A stretch of DNA of 55,110 nt from positions 1-55,110 of the forward strand of contig JAQYWO010000018.1 of assembly GCA_029379215.1 (NCBI GenBank), written 5' to 3'. Under the pieces are notes generated by a model that was not told the DNA's origin, did not search any database, and saw only the letters and a list, made by a program, of their open reading frames with translations. Position numbers and translations under genes: made by a program. Position 1 is the first letter of the stretch; every line of letters starts with the position of its first letter. Shown here one piece after another: positions 26,414-36,106 of this stretch. The DNA comes from Rhizonema sp. PD37 (GTDB lineage Bacteria; Cyanobacteriota; Cyanobacteriia; Cyanobacteriales; Nostocaceae).

Positions 26414-27607
26414 ATGAATCGCAACTTTTGGATTACTTCGTTAATTGGTTTCATTAACTCTCTCAGCTTCACAATTTTAATTCCGATTATTTATCTTTAT
26501 GGTAAGCAATTTGGGTTAAATGACTTCCAAACAAGCTTTTTATTTTCAATATACTCTTTAGCTCAATTTATCGCGACCCCTATCATTGGCAAACTCTCAG
26601 ATCGCTTTGGGAGAAAGCCTTTACTGATTATCAGTTTAGCTGGAACTGTTATCGCTAGTTTCATGGCTGGAACTGCTACAACAGCACCTATTCTATTTAT
26701 AGCAAGACTTTTGGATGGAATTACTGGAGGAAACACTTCAGTCGCTCAAGCAATTATTTCCGATACGAGTTCTCCAGAAAATAGAGCCAGAGGGTTTGGA
26801 ATTTTTGGAGCAACTTTTGGTTTGGGTTTTATCTTGGGACCGGCTATTAGTTTACAAGCGCAGAAAATTTCTTTAGGCGCTTCTTTTTTGGTTTCAAGTG
26901 CGATCGCCTTTATAGCTCTTTTGATCACTATCTTTTTTCTTCCCGAAACTCTCCAAAAAAAAGCAGAGAAAGCACACAATATTTTCGATTTAGGCTTGGG
27001 TAACTTAATTAAAGGTCTGGCTATTCCAAAAATAGGTATTCTCCTCATTATCAATTTCTTTATCGGGATGACATTCACTATTTTTACCTATGCTTGGCAA
27101 CCTTACTTTATTAATGTCCTGGGTCAGAACGGTCAGTCCATAGCACTCGTATTTTTATTGTTTGGAGTATTAGGCGTCATTATGCAAACCTGGGGAGTTT
27201 CAATCCTCACTCGTAAATTTGCTTTAGTAAGCATTTTATTTTTCGCTTTATTTATCCGTAGCCTATCATTTATTTTGATGCCAATTGTACCCAGTGTTGT
27301 TTATTTTCTTGAGGTTAGTATACTTTTTTCAGTTCTCAATTCTCTAGTTCAACCTATCATCAATACCTTAATTTCTCTCAATGCTAATCTAGACGAACAA
27401 GGAACTGTAATTGGTATTAATTCTGCTTACTTAAGCATTTCCAACGCAGTTGGACCTATCATTGCTGGTATGCTGATTCATCAATCTAATATCCAGACGT
27501 ATAGTTATCCTTTATATTTAGCTGGAATTTTAACTTTTCTAGTTTTACTGTTAGCGATATTTACTCGTCAAAGATATACACCGAAAACAGTGATGAGTAA
27601 TAAGTAA
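26414..27607 (+). CDS. MFS multidrug-type exporter
   Basis: A 397-residue, twelve-helix major facilitator of the DHA1 drug:H+ antiporter type (TetA/Bmr-like). The loop 2-3 motif A reads GKLSDRFGRKP, and motif C in helix 5 is LGFILGPAIS, both diagnostic of antiporters. The conserved Arg of helix 4 is in FIARLLDGITGGN. It should export a lipophilic compound across the cytoplasmic membrane in exchange for protons; the substrate is unknown. The ATG at 26414 follows an AGGA at a good distance. There is no regulator gene adjacent. Confidence 0.9.
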   Translation: MNRNFWITSLIGFINSLSFTILIPIIYLYGKQFGLNDFQTSFLFSIYSLAQFIATPIIGKLSDRFGRKPLLIISLAGTVIASFMAGTATTAPILFIARLLDGITGGNTSVAQAIISDTSSPENRARGFGIFGATFGLGFILGPAISLQAQKISLGASFLVSSAIAFIALLITIFFLPETLQKKAEKAHNIFDLGLGNLIKGLAIPKIGILLIINFFIGMTFTIFTYAWQPYFINVLGQNGQSIALVFLLFGVLGVIMQTWGVSILTRKFALVSILFFALFIRSLSFILMPIVPSVVYFLEVSILFSVLNSLVQPIINTLISLNANLDEQGTVIGINSAYLSISNAVGPIIAGMLIHQSNIQTYSYPLYLAGILTFLVLLLAIFTRQRYTPKTVMSNK

Positions 27608-27685
27608 TGAGTTATGAGAATGAAGTGAGAGAAGATATGAGTTGAAATACAGTAATGAGTTATGAGAATGAATATGAGTTGAAAT
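27603..27685. repeat. Interleaved short direct repeats
   Basis: A 21-base unit (agtaatgagttatgagaatg + a) occurs at 27603-27623 and 27651-27671. A 14-base unit (atatgagttgaaat) occurs at 27635-27648 and 27672-27685. Further gatgagt-type words continue into 27720-27740. The first repeat covers the MFS stop codon. This looks like filler repeat DNA between two convergent genes. Confidence 0.7.
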
Positions 27686-27720
27686 TTGGAATGTTTCTTT
27701 CTTGATTTTCTTCTGACACA

Positions 27721-30700
27721 TCACTCATCACTCATCACTATTTGACGTCCAGCTAGACTGGCGACGACTGTAGCTAACTCGGCAGGCTCAACAGGTTTGG
27801 GCAAATGCATTTGAAAACCTTCCTGAATGGCTCGCGTCCGATCCTCTGCCCTAGCAAACGCTGTTAATGCTGCTGCTGGAATTTTCTTAAATTGCTCTGG
27901 TGACGAGAGGCTTCTTTGCTCGCGCAATGTCTGATGATAAACGGCTTCGCGTCTGCGTATTTTACGGATCAATGAGTAACCATCTTCCTGTGGCATGCCA
28001 ATATCGCTCACCAGAACATCTGGGTTCCATTCTTGGAGGGTATCGAGTGCCTCCTGGGCTGAGGCCACTGCTTTAACTTCAGCTTGACACTGTTGAAGAA
28101 CTGTGGTAATATAATCACGCGTATCATATTCGTCATCAACAACTAGTACTTTCACACCCTCAAGCATAGGTCCAGGAGAAACAATACATCTCTGCTGAGA
28201 ATAATTTTTTTCGTACCTTTGTCTTATTTCTGCTGTTTTCCTACTTTCCTGCACAAGTGGCAGTTGAAGTATAAAGGTTGTACCTTTCCCCTCACCCAGA
28301 CTATCGACACAGACAGTGCCACCATGCAGTTCGACTAAATGATGCACGAGTGCTAATCCCAGTCCCAATCCTCCATGAGATCTTGTACTGGAACTATCAG
28401 CTTGACGAAAGCGATCAAAGACATAAGGGAGAAACTCAGGACTGATACCAATGCCTGTGTCCTTTACCGTGATTTTCGCATAGCTTGAAGACTGTTCGGT
28501 TCTTTCACAAAATTCTTCCACTGAGAGGCAAATGTCTATCCGACCGCCCGCAGGTGTAAACTTGATAGCATTGGATAACAAATTCCAGATCACTTGTTGC
28601 AAGCGTTCTGCATCACCAGAAACGATTAATTTTGGTGATGCGACTGTGGGCTGGGGTGTTCGTGCAATTTCTTCTGTATAGCGAGTATTGTTCAACTGAA
28701 AATCTAAAATCGAAAATTTTAAATCGATTTTCTTTACTTCAGCCGCCAGACGGACAGTATCGATCGCTGCCTCAATAATCGAGGTAAGATCGCAATCGCG
28801 GACATTAAGACGTAACTGTCCTCTAATCATCCGCGAAATATCTAACAAGTCTTCGATCAGCTGTGTTTGTGCTTTGGCATTACGCTCAATTGTTTCAACG
28901 GCTTGAGCTTTTTTCTTGTCGTCAAGCTTGCGGGAACGCAAAAGCTGTGCCCAGCCGAGAATGGCGTTGAGGGGCGATCGCAACTCATGGGATAAGATGG
29001 CCAAAAACTCATCTTTCATGCGGTTCGCTTCTTTTAATTGCTCTGTTTGTTCTTGCAAAGAAGCAATCAAACGCAAGCGTTCCATCGAGATCGCGATCTG
29101 ATCGCAAGCCGCATGCATCATCCCAATTTCATTCTGACTAAACTTAACCCGACTGCGGCTTCCAAACGAAAGAGTACCGAGCATTCGTCCTTGTGCTATC
29201 AATGGGTAACAGTAATATGCTGTAATTCCTGCAGAGCGAATGATTTCTGTCTTTGAGTCAGTTGATTGCTGCACGTTTTCTACAGCTATTGGACTGCGTT
29301 CTGCTACTACAGTGCCACATACTGCTTGACCATAGTGTAACCATTCTATTTCTTTAGCCAATTCCTCGGAAATACCACTGTAGGACGTTAGCTGAATTGC
29401 CTGAGATTTTTCATCAACCAAATAATGAAGGTAAACATCTAAACCAATTTGCTCCGAAAGTTTTCTAAACAAGCTATCAATGAGTGTCCCTGGTTCTTGG
29501 CTCGAGAGCAGTGCGTTTGCTGTATCAAATAATAGCTGGAGCCTCTTATAACCCAATGATAGCGCTTTTTCCACCCGCTTGAGATTAGTAATATCTTGGA
29601 ATGTCAAAACACAAGTAGCTGAATAGCTGTGCATGGCTGGCAAAGTATCAGCAGACACCAATAGAGAGCGGATTCCTACCGATGTGTGCCAGTCAAGTTC
29701 AAATCCCTCTACATGTTCGCCACGAGATACCCTTACCCCTGGAGCCTGTTCGTTGGGTATGGGGATTCCTGCTGCGTCAGTAGAATAGTAAACGGTATGA
29801 TAGTCTTCTGCTGATGTTGCTTTGGGATATTTCCCCCCTGCCACTTCGTCAGCAGCTTTATTCGCAAACTTTACCCTTGCCGTACCCGGTTCAATAAACA
29901 GCAGTGGTGTCGGCATCAGGTTTAGAACTTCTTCCAGCCATTTTTGCTGGTTACTCAGTGCTGACTCAGCCTGCTTGCGCACTGTGATATCCTCAGCAAA
30001 TCCCAGAATCTGATAGATTTCTCCCTTGTCATTTAGAATCGGCACGTACTTGATAAATGTCGTGACTGGGTTAAGATCTGCTAAATGATTTGTGGTTTCT
30101 ATCGATTGTAAACTGCGTGTTTCTGTTGCCTTGATTAAAGTTGGAAGATAAGATTCATAAACAGTAGGAGGAAAGATTTCCTCATTGGTACGTCCCAGGA
30201 TTTCCTCTTTCGACTTTTGAATGCTGTCTAGTACTGTCTGGTTCACAAACTGAAACCTTCGCTGAGCATCATATATCACAAAGGCATCAGGGATATTATT
30301 GACTGCTAACCGGAATCTTTCTTCGCTCTGACGTAAAGCCTCCGATGCCTGCTTGCGATCGCTCAAGTCTAAAATAAACGCGACTGACTCTTCCCTTTTT
30401 TCTCCCGCCAGCGTATAACCTACCAAAACTGGAACGCGGCTTCCGTCCTTACGAATGTATTCTTTCTCATAGGGCTTACAAGCACCGTTAGCCGTTGCCT
30501 CTGCAATACCTTGCACATCTAAGTGCAGACACTCTGGTGGAGTGATGTCAGTAAAATTTATCCCGGAAATAAGATCCTCTTGCGAGTAGCCAATCATCCG
30601 TAGAAATTCGTCGTTTGCTTGTTGGATATTGCCTTGCTCGTCACCAAACAGAATACCGATCAAGTTAGCATCCATGAAACTTTTGAGTTTTTCCTCTTTA

Positions 30701-31650
30701 GCCCTCAGTGCTTGTTTAACACAGTCGCGTTCATAGCTCAGCCCTTCTACTAGCGTCGCATTCTGCCAAATCAAAACGCAGAAACTGATAATCAGCACCA
30801 CTACAAGCAGCGATAACGCCAACGACGACTCGTAAATCCCTGCATCTTCTGCTTGCAGAATTAACCACCCTAATACCAAAGGCACTGCGATCGCGGCAAT
30901 TAACAAACGACGTGTCAGCAAGCCACTGTAAGTATCGCTTGTGATCGCCCGCATTAACCCTTGATCTGTCTGTGCCCCTAAAATTCCCGCACAAATGACT
31001 ATAAACGTAACTGCAGTATGCAACGCCATTGGTTTTGTGTCAGGGAGTATGCTACAGAGAATGTTCACTTTGTAGGCATAGCCCATAAGCACAAGTCCAG
31101 AAATCACAGTTACCAAGAGGGCGAAAATCTGAGCATACCAATAACTGCGATGAGTTTTTGGTTTATTCAGAAGCTCTATAGCTCTGCTAACAAGTAAAAA
31201 GTTCAATGCTGTATTCAGTGCCATTCTTCCTGGATGGGATGTAAATATAGCCGTTGCCGAGTCATGAAACAGCAGTTGATCTATACCCAGATTCCAACCA
31301 AAAATATATTGACAGAGTGTGAATAAACCTACTGAGGAAATGGTAACTGTAGATGCTTTAGAAAAAAGGTTTACAAGCGATGGCAGGACAAGAAATTTCT
31401 TCTCCTCAGGCTGTTTTCTCAAACACAGGCAAAGCGACACACCAGCCAAAATAAAGCTCAGTGCTGCATTCGCTTTCATTGGCACCATACTCAGCGAGAA
31501 AAAATTCTTCAGAAACTCTAGATCGAGCCACCAACCTAACAATGCCAAACAGCCGACACTGATGGCGATCGCACTTGCAGTTTTTGCAAGTATTAAATCT
31601 GAAGAGACTTGATACAAGTCGTGTTGATGCGAGCTGTTTACCTTTGACAT
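27721..31650 (-). CDS. Hybrid sensor histidine kinase/response regulator (PAS-PAS-PAS-GAF)
   Basis: A 1309-residue membrane-bound signalling protein. The N-terminal 300 residues contain about eight hydrophobic helices in an MASE-like sensor module. Then come three PAS domains (about 315-430, 440-565, 570-690; the first has IGYSQEDLISGINFTDITPP), each followed by a PAC-like segment ending RKQ or LKRVE. Next are a GAF domain (about 700-865), HisKA with the phosphorylated His at about 888 (LAILSHELRSPLNAILGW), and HATPase_c with NLLSNAIKF, DTGIGIS and GGLGLGLALV. A C-terminal receiver domain has Asp near 1216 (VLVSDIGMPQEDGY) and the Lys switch LPKPVEP. It may sense a soluble signal, light or redox; the GAF lacks an obvious bilin Cys motif. 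The phospho-acceptor partner is not in this window. Confidence 0.95.
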   Translation of the reverse strand: MSKVNSSHQHDLYQVSSDLILAKTASAIAISVGCLALLGWWLDLEFLKNFFSLSMVPMKANAALSFILAGVSLCLCLRKQPEEKKFLVLPSLVNLFSKASTVTISSVGLFTLCQYIFGWNLGIDQLLFHDSATAIFTSHPGRMALNTALNFLLVSRAIELLNKPKTHRSYWYAQIFALLVTVISGLVLMGYAYKVNILCSILPDTKPMALHTAVTFIVICAGILGAQTDQGLMRAITSDTYSGLLTRRLLIAAIAVPLVLGWLILQAEDAGIYESSLALSLLVVVLIISFCVLIWQNATLVEGLSYERDCVKQALRAKEEKLKSFMDANLIGILFGDEQGNIQQANDEFLRMIGYSQEDLISGINFTDITPPECLHLDVQGIAEATANGACKPYEKEYIRKDGSRVPVLVGYTLAGEKREESVAFILDLSDRKQASEALRQSEERFRLAVNNIPDAFVIYDAQRRFQFVNQTVLDSIQKSKEEILGRTNEEIFPPTVYESYLPTLIKATETRSLQSIETTNHLADLNPVTTFIKYVPILNDKGEIYQILGFAEDITVRKQAESALSNQQKWLEEVLNLMPTPLLFIEPGTARVKFANKAADEVAGGKYPKATSAEDYHTVYYSTDAAGIPIPNEQAPGVRVSRGEHVEGFELDWHTSVGIRSLLVSADTLPAMHSYSATCVLTFQDITNLKRVEKALSLGYKRLQLLFDTANALLSSQEPGTLIDSLFRKLSEQIGLDVYLHYLVDEKSQAIQLTSYSGISEELAKEIEWLHYGQAVCGTVVAERSPIAVENVQQSTDSKTEIIRSAGITAYYCYPLIAQGRMLGTLSFGSRSRVKFSQNEIGMMHAACDQIAISMERLRLIASLQEQTEQLKEANRMKDEFLAILSHELRSPLNAILGWAQLLRSRKLDDKKKAQAVETIERNAKAQTQLIEDLLDISRMIRGQLRLNVRDCDLTSIIEAAIDTVRLAAEVKKIDLKFSILDFQLNNTRYTEEIARTPQPTVASPKLIVSGDAERLQQVIWNLLSNAIKFTPAGGRIDICLSVEEFCERTEQSSSYAKITVKDTGIGISPEFLPYVFDRFRQADSSSTRSHGGLGLGLALVHHLVELHGGTVCVDSLGEGKGTTFILQLPLVQESRKTAEIRQRYEKNYSQQRCIVSPGPMLEGVKVLVVDDEYDTRDYITTVLQQCQAEVKAVASAQEALDTLQEWNPDVLVSDIGMPQEDGYSLIRKIRRREAVYHQTLREQRSLSSPEQFKKIPAAALTAFARAEDRTRAIQEGFQMHLPKPVEPAELATVVASLAGRQIVMSDE

Positions 31651-32061
31651 TGAGGGTTATATAACCGCATCTATCTAAGGCGGTATAGTATTATAACTGC
31701 TTATACGCTGTTGTCTTCCATTATGATGATATAAACTTTTCATACATCTACCTTTATATAGATTTATGAGATGGAAACAGAAAAGCTAGAATGTATAAAC
31801 AATAAGCTTTATAGCCCAAAAGCTCCTTCACAAATCAACTAATTTATTGAGATTTAGTTTCATTAACGATTGGTCGGAAATCGACCAAGTTTTTCAACAT
31901 ATCTTGACATATTACATGGGAGTCGCTGTTGATGTACTAGATCCAAGCTTCCGACCCCGAAGAATGAGGTGGGAAGCTTAGAGCGTGAGCCGCAATCTTA
32001 GGGGTGGGGTTCTTTTCCGGATGAGAGCTACTGACTACATTATCCAATTCCTACTTTTTTG
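31651..32061. other. Intergenic with orphan forward hairpin-T-run
   Basis: At 31870-31894 a perfect 7-bp stem (ttggtcg, loop gaaat, cgaccaa) is followed by g and TTTTT on the forward strand, the form of an intrinsic terminator. No forward gene ends upstream of it: the kinase gene is on the reverse strand and starts at 31650. An aagcttcc/ggaagctt inverted repeat (31948-31980) lies nearby. A short forward RNA between 31660 and 31890 is possible but unproven. Confidence 0.45.
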
Positions 32062-33798
32062 TTAAGCTGGATAAATTCTCAAACGCCGATTTGGTTCATC
32101 CCCAAAACTATGAGACTTCAGACGATAGTGTTCTACCAACTCGTGTTGCATTTTGCGTACAGAGGCAGAACGTGGTAATAATTCGACTGGCTGTCCTTTA
32201 GGAATCACGATTTGCTCTACGGCAAGTCTTGCTTCTTCTAGGGCGTCCATTTCATCATCACTGCCGTTATGAAGAAATAATTGCAGTTCACTGTCATCAG
32301 GAAAATCAGGATCTTCGAGATTGAGCAATCTCCGTAAGGCTCGAGAGATTTGTGGAATGGTACTGGATTTAATCATGTGGATGGGGACATGACGGGCTTT
32401 TGCCATTTGCCGTAATTTGGCATGGTTTTTGACATGCGATCGCAGTGCCAAGACTGCATCTGCAGTGTCCATATCTTTTGTCAATTCCACTTGTAAATTC
32501 AGCACATCAATGACTTGTTCCAATTGACTGCGACTGACACCATAAGGATAAACGTGTAGGGGTAAATCTTCGCCATTTGGGCCTGCTTGTCTGATGCCGG
32601 AGAAATCAAAACCGTCAGAGTGATCCAGAGATTCATCAAGCAAGCGATCAAACTCGCCTTGCACCGAACCCCTTTCTCGCTCTAAAGATAATGACGGCAG
32701 TGGTAGCATTTGACCTGAAGCACGCCAACCATTATTCGATTGTCGCGGTGGCACAAAAGATTCCTCTCCACTCAAGGCGTGTATACGACCGTTTGTCGGT
32801 AATTGACGTAAACTCGTTGTCACGTTGCCGTCGTCATCAACAGTTCTCACCTGCGGGTTTGGCTGACGTCCTCGGAGGAGGGTATCTACTGTATCAGCAA
32901 CACTTTCGTGGACAACCCAGCGTTGCCGTTCTAACATTTCCACAGCAATTTCAAAGGTGGGAGGGGCTTTGCGTTCTAAAACAGTCTTTTGGCTACCCCG
33001 CCTTCTAGCTTCATCATCCCCCAATGTCACAGCTTGAATACCACCAACTAAATCGGAGAGGGTAGGGTTTTTGATCAAATTTTCAATTTGGTTTCCGTGT
33101 GCAGTTCCTACCAACTGAACGCCTCGTTCTGCAATAGTACGAGCCGCCATTGCTTCCAATTCTGTACCAATTTCATCAATAACGATGACTTCTGGCATAT
33201 GGTTTTCCACTGCCTCAATCATCACCTGATGCTGAAGTTCTGGATGGGCGACTTGCATCCTCCGTGCGCGACCGATCGCCGGGTGAGCAACGTCACCATC
33301 GCCAGCAATTTCATTTGATGTATCAATAATGACAACTCTTTTTTGGAGATCATCCGCTAAAACACGGGCAATTTCCCGTAAGGCGGTGGTTTTGCCTACA
33401 CCTGGGCGTCCCAGCATGAGAATCGATTTTCCAGTTTCTACCAAATCGCGGATCATGCCAATCGTTCCGAATACCGCCCGCCCAACACGGCAGGTGATGC
33501 CAATAATCTTACCTGTACGGTTGCGGATGGCGCTGATCCTATGTAAAGTTTGCTCAATTCCTGCCCGATTATCTCCGCCAAAGGTTCCCACTCGCTGAAT
33601 ACATTCATCGATCTGTTCCTGAGTTATCGGTGTTTCACTCAGATACTCAGCAAGATGGGGGAAACGAGCTTCTGGGCGACGACCCAGATCCAAGACCACT
33701 TCTACTAAACTATCTCGTTGGGGATGGGTCTCTAGTATCTGCTGTAGGTCTTGGGGCAAAATGTCTAACAACTTTTGGAGATCGTCTGTAATCGTCAT
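32062..33798 (-). CDS. Ycf45-like R3H domain AAA ATPase
   Basis: A 578-residue protein of the Ycf45/SpoIIIAA-like group. The AAA-type ATPase domain (about 95-290) has Walker A GRPGVGKTT (130-138), Walker B VIVIDEIGTE, and the conserved GTAHGNQIENLIKNPTLSDL. The C-terminal R3H domain (about 505-577) carries the R-x3-H signature in MQHELVEHYRLKSHSFGDEP followed by NRRLRIYP, predicted to bind single-stranded nucleic acid. A middle region (about 400-490) has further alpha/beta character. The family is near-universal in cyanobacteria and encoded in some algal plastids (ycf45). Its exact role is not established, though the domains suggest nucleic-acid-dependent ATPase action. The gene is monocistronic. 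Confidence 0.9.
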   Translation of the reverse strand: MTITDDLQKLLDILPQDLQQILETHPQRDSLVEVVLDLGRRPEARFPHLAEYLSETPITQEQIDECIQRVGTFGGDNRAGIEQTLHRISAIRNRTGKIIGITCRVGRAVFGTIGMIRDLVETGKSILMLGRPGVGKTTALREIARVLADDLQKRVVIIDTSNEIAGDGDVAHPAIGRARRMQVAHPELQHQVMIEAVENHMPEVIVIDEIGTELEAMAARTIAERGVQLVGTAHGNQIENLIKNPTLSDLVGGIQAVTLGDDEARRRGSQKTVLERKAPPTFEIAVEMLERQRWVVHESVADTVDTLLRGRQPNPQVRTVDDDGNVTTSLRQLPTNGRIHALSGEESFVPPRQSNNGWRASGQMLPLPSLSLERERGSVQGEFDRLLDESLDHSDGFDFSGIRQAGPNGEDLPLHVYPYGVSRSQLEQVIDVLNLQVELTKDMDTADAVLALRSHVKNHAKLRQMAKARHVPIHMIKSSTIPQISRALRRLLNLEDPDFPDDSELQLFLHNGSDDEMDALEEARLAVEQIVIPKGQPVELLPRSASVRKMQHELVEHYRLKSHSFGDEPNRRLRIYPA

Positions 33799-34007
33799 GC
33801 TATACTATGGTGACGTTTTTAGAGATAGCGAGGACACTTCCTTGCTTTAGTCTTTAAAGTTGAGGAGATGTGCTATGCAGTTCTTTAATAAGGAGCATCT
33901 TGTATCAAGGGAAACCCTTAATATGAGAAACTACTTGAGTGCTGGCAAGTTTTCCCTTCTCTCCGGTGTAGGTAAGATTGAAAGTGTCCCCAATGTACTC
34001 AAGAGTC

Positions 34008-35246
34008 CTAGGAATGCGACTTGAGTTGGGAAACAAGAGAATGAGCAAGTCCTACAGCTTGCCAAAGTAATTCTGGTTGTTCCTCTAGGCGGACAGTAGC
34101 CTTAATACTGATGTTATTCACCTCCCTTGCTTCTAATTGCTCGATAATCGGTGACAGCAACCGACGTGCGTAGCTACCGTATGCTACACCAGCAATAAAT
34201 GACTGCTGAAGAGCCAGCGCCTGGGTTTGGTTCCCATTGTGGCGAGGAGCGTTCCTGAGTACTGAGGAGCCAGCGCCTGGGTTTGGTTCCCATTGTGGCG
34301 AGGAGCGTTCCTGAGTCGTAGACTTTTTCTGAGGACTCAGCACTCGGAACTCAGGACTGTTTAGTAGTCCCATTGCCTTTAACTTAACAACGGTATAGCT
34401 GTTAGTACCTCCTGCTAACTGCACATATCCGGGTAATCTAGCAGCCAAGACTTTTTGCCCTAATTTCACAGCTGCATGAGTAGTACCATCACCAATGTCA
34501 CCACTCATGGGACGACCATCTGTTTGCCAAATGAGAACACACGGTAGCGGAGCAATCAGATCGGCAAGGGTATGAAGGTAGTCAATCATACCATCTCCAT
34601 CTGGGCAGCTAATAGCAAGTAACTTCAACCGCTCAACCCACGGTGAAATGACTTGCCACAATCTTTTAAATTCTGCTAAATGCCCAACATTAGTGTGAAT
34701 TTCTATAGCGTCCACCCCAGCTGACAGTATTAAAGGCGCAATATCTTTTAGTGATGATACATATGACTTTGTATCAATTATCTCATATGGACATACCGGA
34801 ATGCAACGGCCACAACCGTAACATTTTGGTGATATAACTCCCGAAAAATCATCTTTTATACTGTTAAAAACAATGGCTTGCGCTGGACAAATGCTTTCGC
34901 ATGGTCTAGGGCAATCAGTAGGGCACTGAGTGGAATTAAATTCAGCTTTCCGAAAATGAGGATCTTCCCCATCGTTGAGGCTAACCATCAACAGTGGAGA
35001 CTTTCCACTTCCGCAAAAGCCTCGCTGGTTCGCGTCTATTGTCAACTGACGGGCAACTTGTAGCGCTTCAAGCACTACCGCAATCACAGCAGGATCAGCC
35101 GCCACATCTATACAGTCAGCGCCAGCCAGTGTGTAGGCTAATGCTAAATTTCTGACCGCAGGTAGATGTTGGAAGCTAGCTCCGCAGATGAGCTTGAACC
35201 AGCGACTTTCTTTCAGGGATCTTAAAGGGTCGAAGTGATCAGTCAC
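34008..35246 (-). CDS. ldpA: LdpA-type Fe-S circadian input protein with insertion
   Basis: A 412-residue protein matching cyanobacterial LdpA (light-dependent period), a redox-sensing input factor of the circadian clock. Two [4Fe-4S] cluster motifs are visible: Cys108/112/116/120 (CPTDCPRPCESIC) and Cys142/145/148/152 (KCYGCGRCIPVC). The flanking domains (MTDHFDPLRSLKESRWFKLI at the start; IAGVAYGSYARRLLSPI near the end) fit the family. Residues about 297-348 do not: they are encoded by a 56-bp-period tandem duplication plus adjacent filler DNA and make the protein some 50 residues longer than expected. The frame stays open through this insert, so the product may still be functional. Fe-S clusters imply redox sensitivity; KaiA/CikA links are known for the Synechococcus protein, not shown here. 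Confidence 0.85.
   Translation of the reverse strand: MTDHFDPLRSLKESRWFKLICGASFQHLPAVRNLALAYTLAGADCIDVAADPAVIAVVLEALQVARQLTIDANQRGFCGSGKSPLLMVSLNDGEDPHFRKAEFNSTQCPTDCPRPCESICPAQAIVFNSIKDDFSGVISPKCYGCGRCIPVCPYEIIDTKSYVSSLKDIAPLILSAGVDAIEIHTNVGHLAEFKRLWQVISPWVERLKLLAISCPDGDGMIDYLHTLADLIAPLPCVLIWQTDGRPMSGDIGDGTTHAAVKLGQKVLAARLPGYVQLAGGTNSYTVVKLKAMGLLNSPEFRVLSPQKKSTTQERSSPQWEPNPGAGSSVLRNAPRHNGNQTQALALQQSFIAGVAYGSYARRLLSPIIEQLEAREVNNISIKATVRLEEQPELLWQAVGLAHSLVSQLKSHS
34211..34316. repeat. Tandem 50-bp duplication inside ldpA
   Basis: Two identical 50-bp copies (34211-34260 and 34267-34316) are spaced with a 56-bp period. Because 56 is not a multiple of three, the two copies are translated in different frames: one as ERSSPQWEPNPGAG, the other as RNAPRHNGNQTQALA. 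The adjoining 34317-34360 (gaggactcagcactcggaac ...) is also of intergenic-filler type. Confidence 0.9.
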
Positions 35247-35346
35247 ATCTCTATTATGCTACGTGACTGGGAAATGTAGAACGTTTAGATAGATAATTTA
35301 TTGCATTCGGGGGAGAGGAGGATGAAAATAAATAAACTTGAGCGAA

Positions 35347-35408
35347 AACAACCGAAGAAAGAAGAAAGACAGATCCTCGGCGATGCAATCCCTCTTCCTT
35401 CGGTTGTT
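35347..35408 (-). terminator. 15-bp imperfect inverted repeat after lepB
   Basis: The arms 35347-35361 (aacaaccgaagaaag) and 35394-35408 (cttccttcggttgtt) pair over 15 positions with one mismatch around a 32-base loop. On the reverse strand the second arm is followed by TTTTC. It lies 60 bp past the lepB stop and may stop transcription of lepB, or be a dispersed repeat. Confidence 0.5.
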
Positions 35409-35467
35409 GAAATTTAACTGAAAAGATTCTTTTAAGTATAAATAATTTATGAATCTTTCTAATTTAA

Positions 35468-36106
35468 CTATGGATATACGGGCGACTTATCAATTTCTCC
35501 AACACGGTTTAGGGGCCAAAAGCGAAATACAGCATGACCAATGATATTCTCTTTAGGAACTAGACCCCAGCAACGACTATCGTAACTATTGTTACGGTTA
35601 TCACCTAGTACTACATATGAGTTGGGTGGTATTGTTTGAGGTTTGGACAAGTAGCTCGGGTTGATTTCCGATCTACAAACATCAATAGATGTACGCTGAT
35701 CGGCGTCAAGGTACTTTTCTTGAAGGGGCTTGTTGTTAATATAAACTTGACCGTCCCTAAGTTCTATCTTGTCTCCTGGTAAACCAATCACACGCTTAAT
35801 AAAAGCATCTTTAAAACTTTCTTTTTGTAGCTCTTGTGTAGGTGAAAAGACTACAATATCTCCCCGTTTGGGAGAAGAAAATTTATAACTTAACTTATCG
35901 ACGATAATTTTATCTGCCTCCCACTGATTGTTTGTCCCATGTAGCGTCCGTTCCATAGAACCAGAGGGAATCCAACGCGCCTCAGCAACAAAGGAACGAA
36001 TCCCTAAGGCTAAGAAAATACTCAGTACAATTGTTCTAACGAGTTCTGCTATCCAGGAATTATCGGGTTGTTGGCTAGAATTGTTATCAGACACTTTATT
36101 TTGCAT
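35468..36106 (-). CDS. lepB: Signal peptidase I
   Basis: A 212-residue type I signal peptidase that cleaves Sec and Tat signal peptides on the outer face of the cytoplasmic or thylakoid membrane. One N-terminal membrane helix (ELVRTIVLSIFLALGIRSFV) is followed by box B with the catalytic Ser50 (WIPSGSMERTL). Box D carries the general-base Lys104 (FIKRVIGLPGDKIELRDG). Box E is YVVLGDNRNNSYDSR. All catalytic parts are intact and length is normal. The S26 family is present in one to a few copies in cyanobacteria; this could be LepB1 or LepB2. It is monocistronic with its own upstream region. Confidence 0.95.
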   Translation of the reverse strand: MQNKVSDNNSSQQPDNSWIAELVRTIVLSIFLALGIRSFVAEARWIPSGSMERTLHGTNNQWEADKIIVDKLSYKFSSPKRGDIVVFSPTQELQKESFKDAFIKRVIGLPGDKIELRDGQVYINNKPLQEKYLDADQRTSIDVCRSEINPSYLSKPQTIPPNSYVVLGDNRNNSYDSRCWGLVPKENIIGHAVFRFWPLNRVGEIDKSPVYP

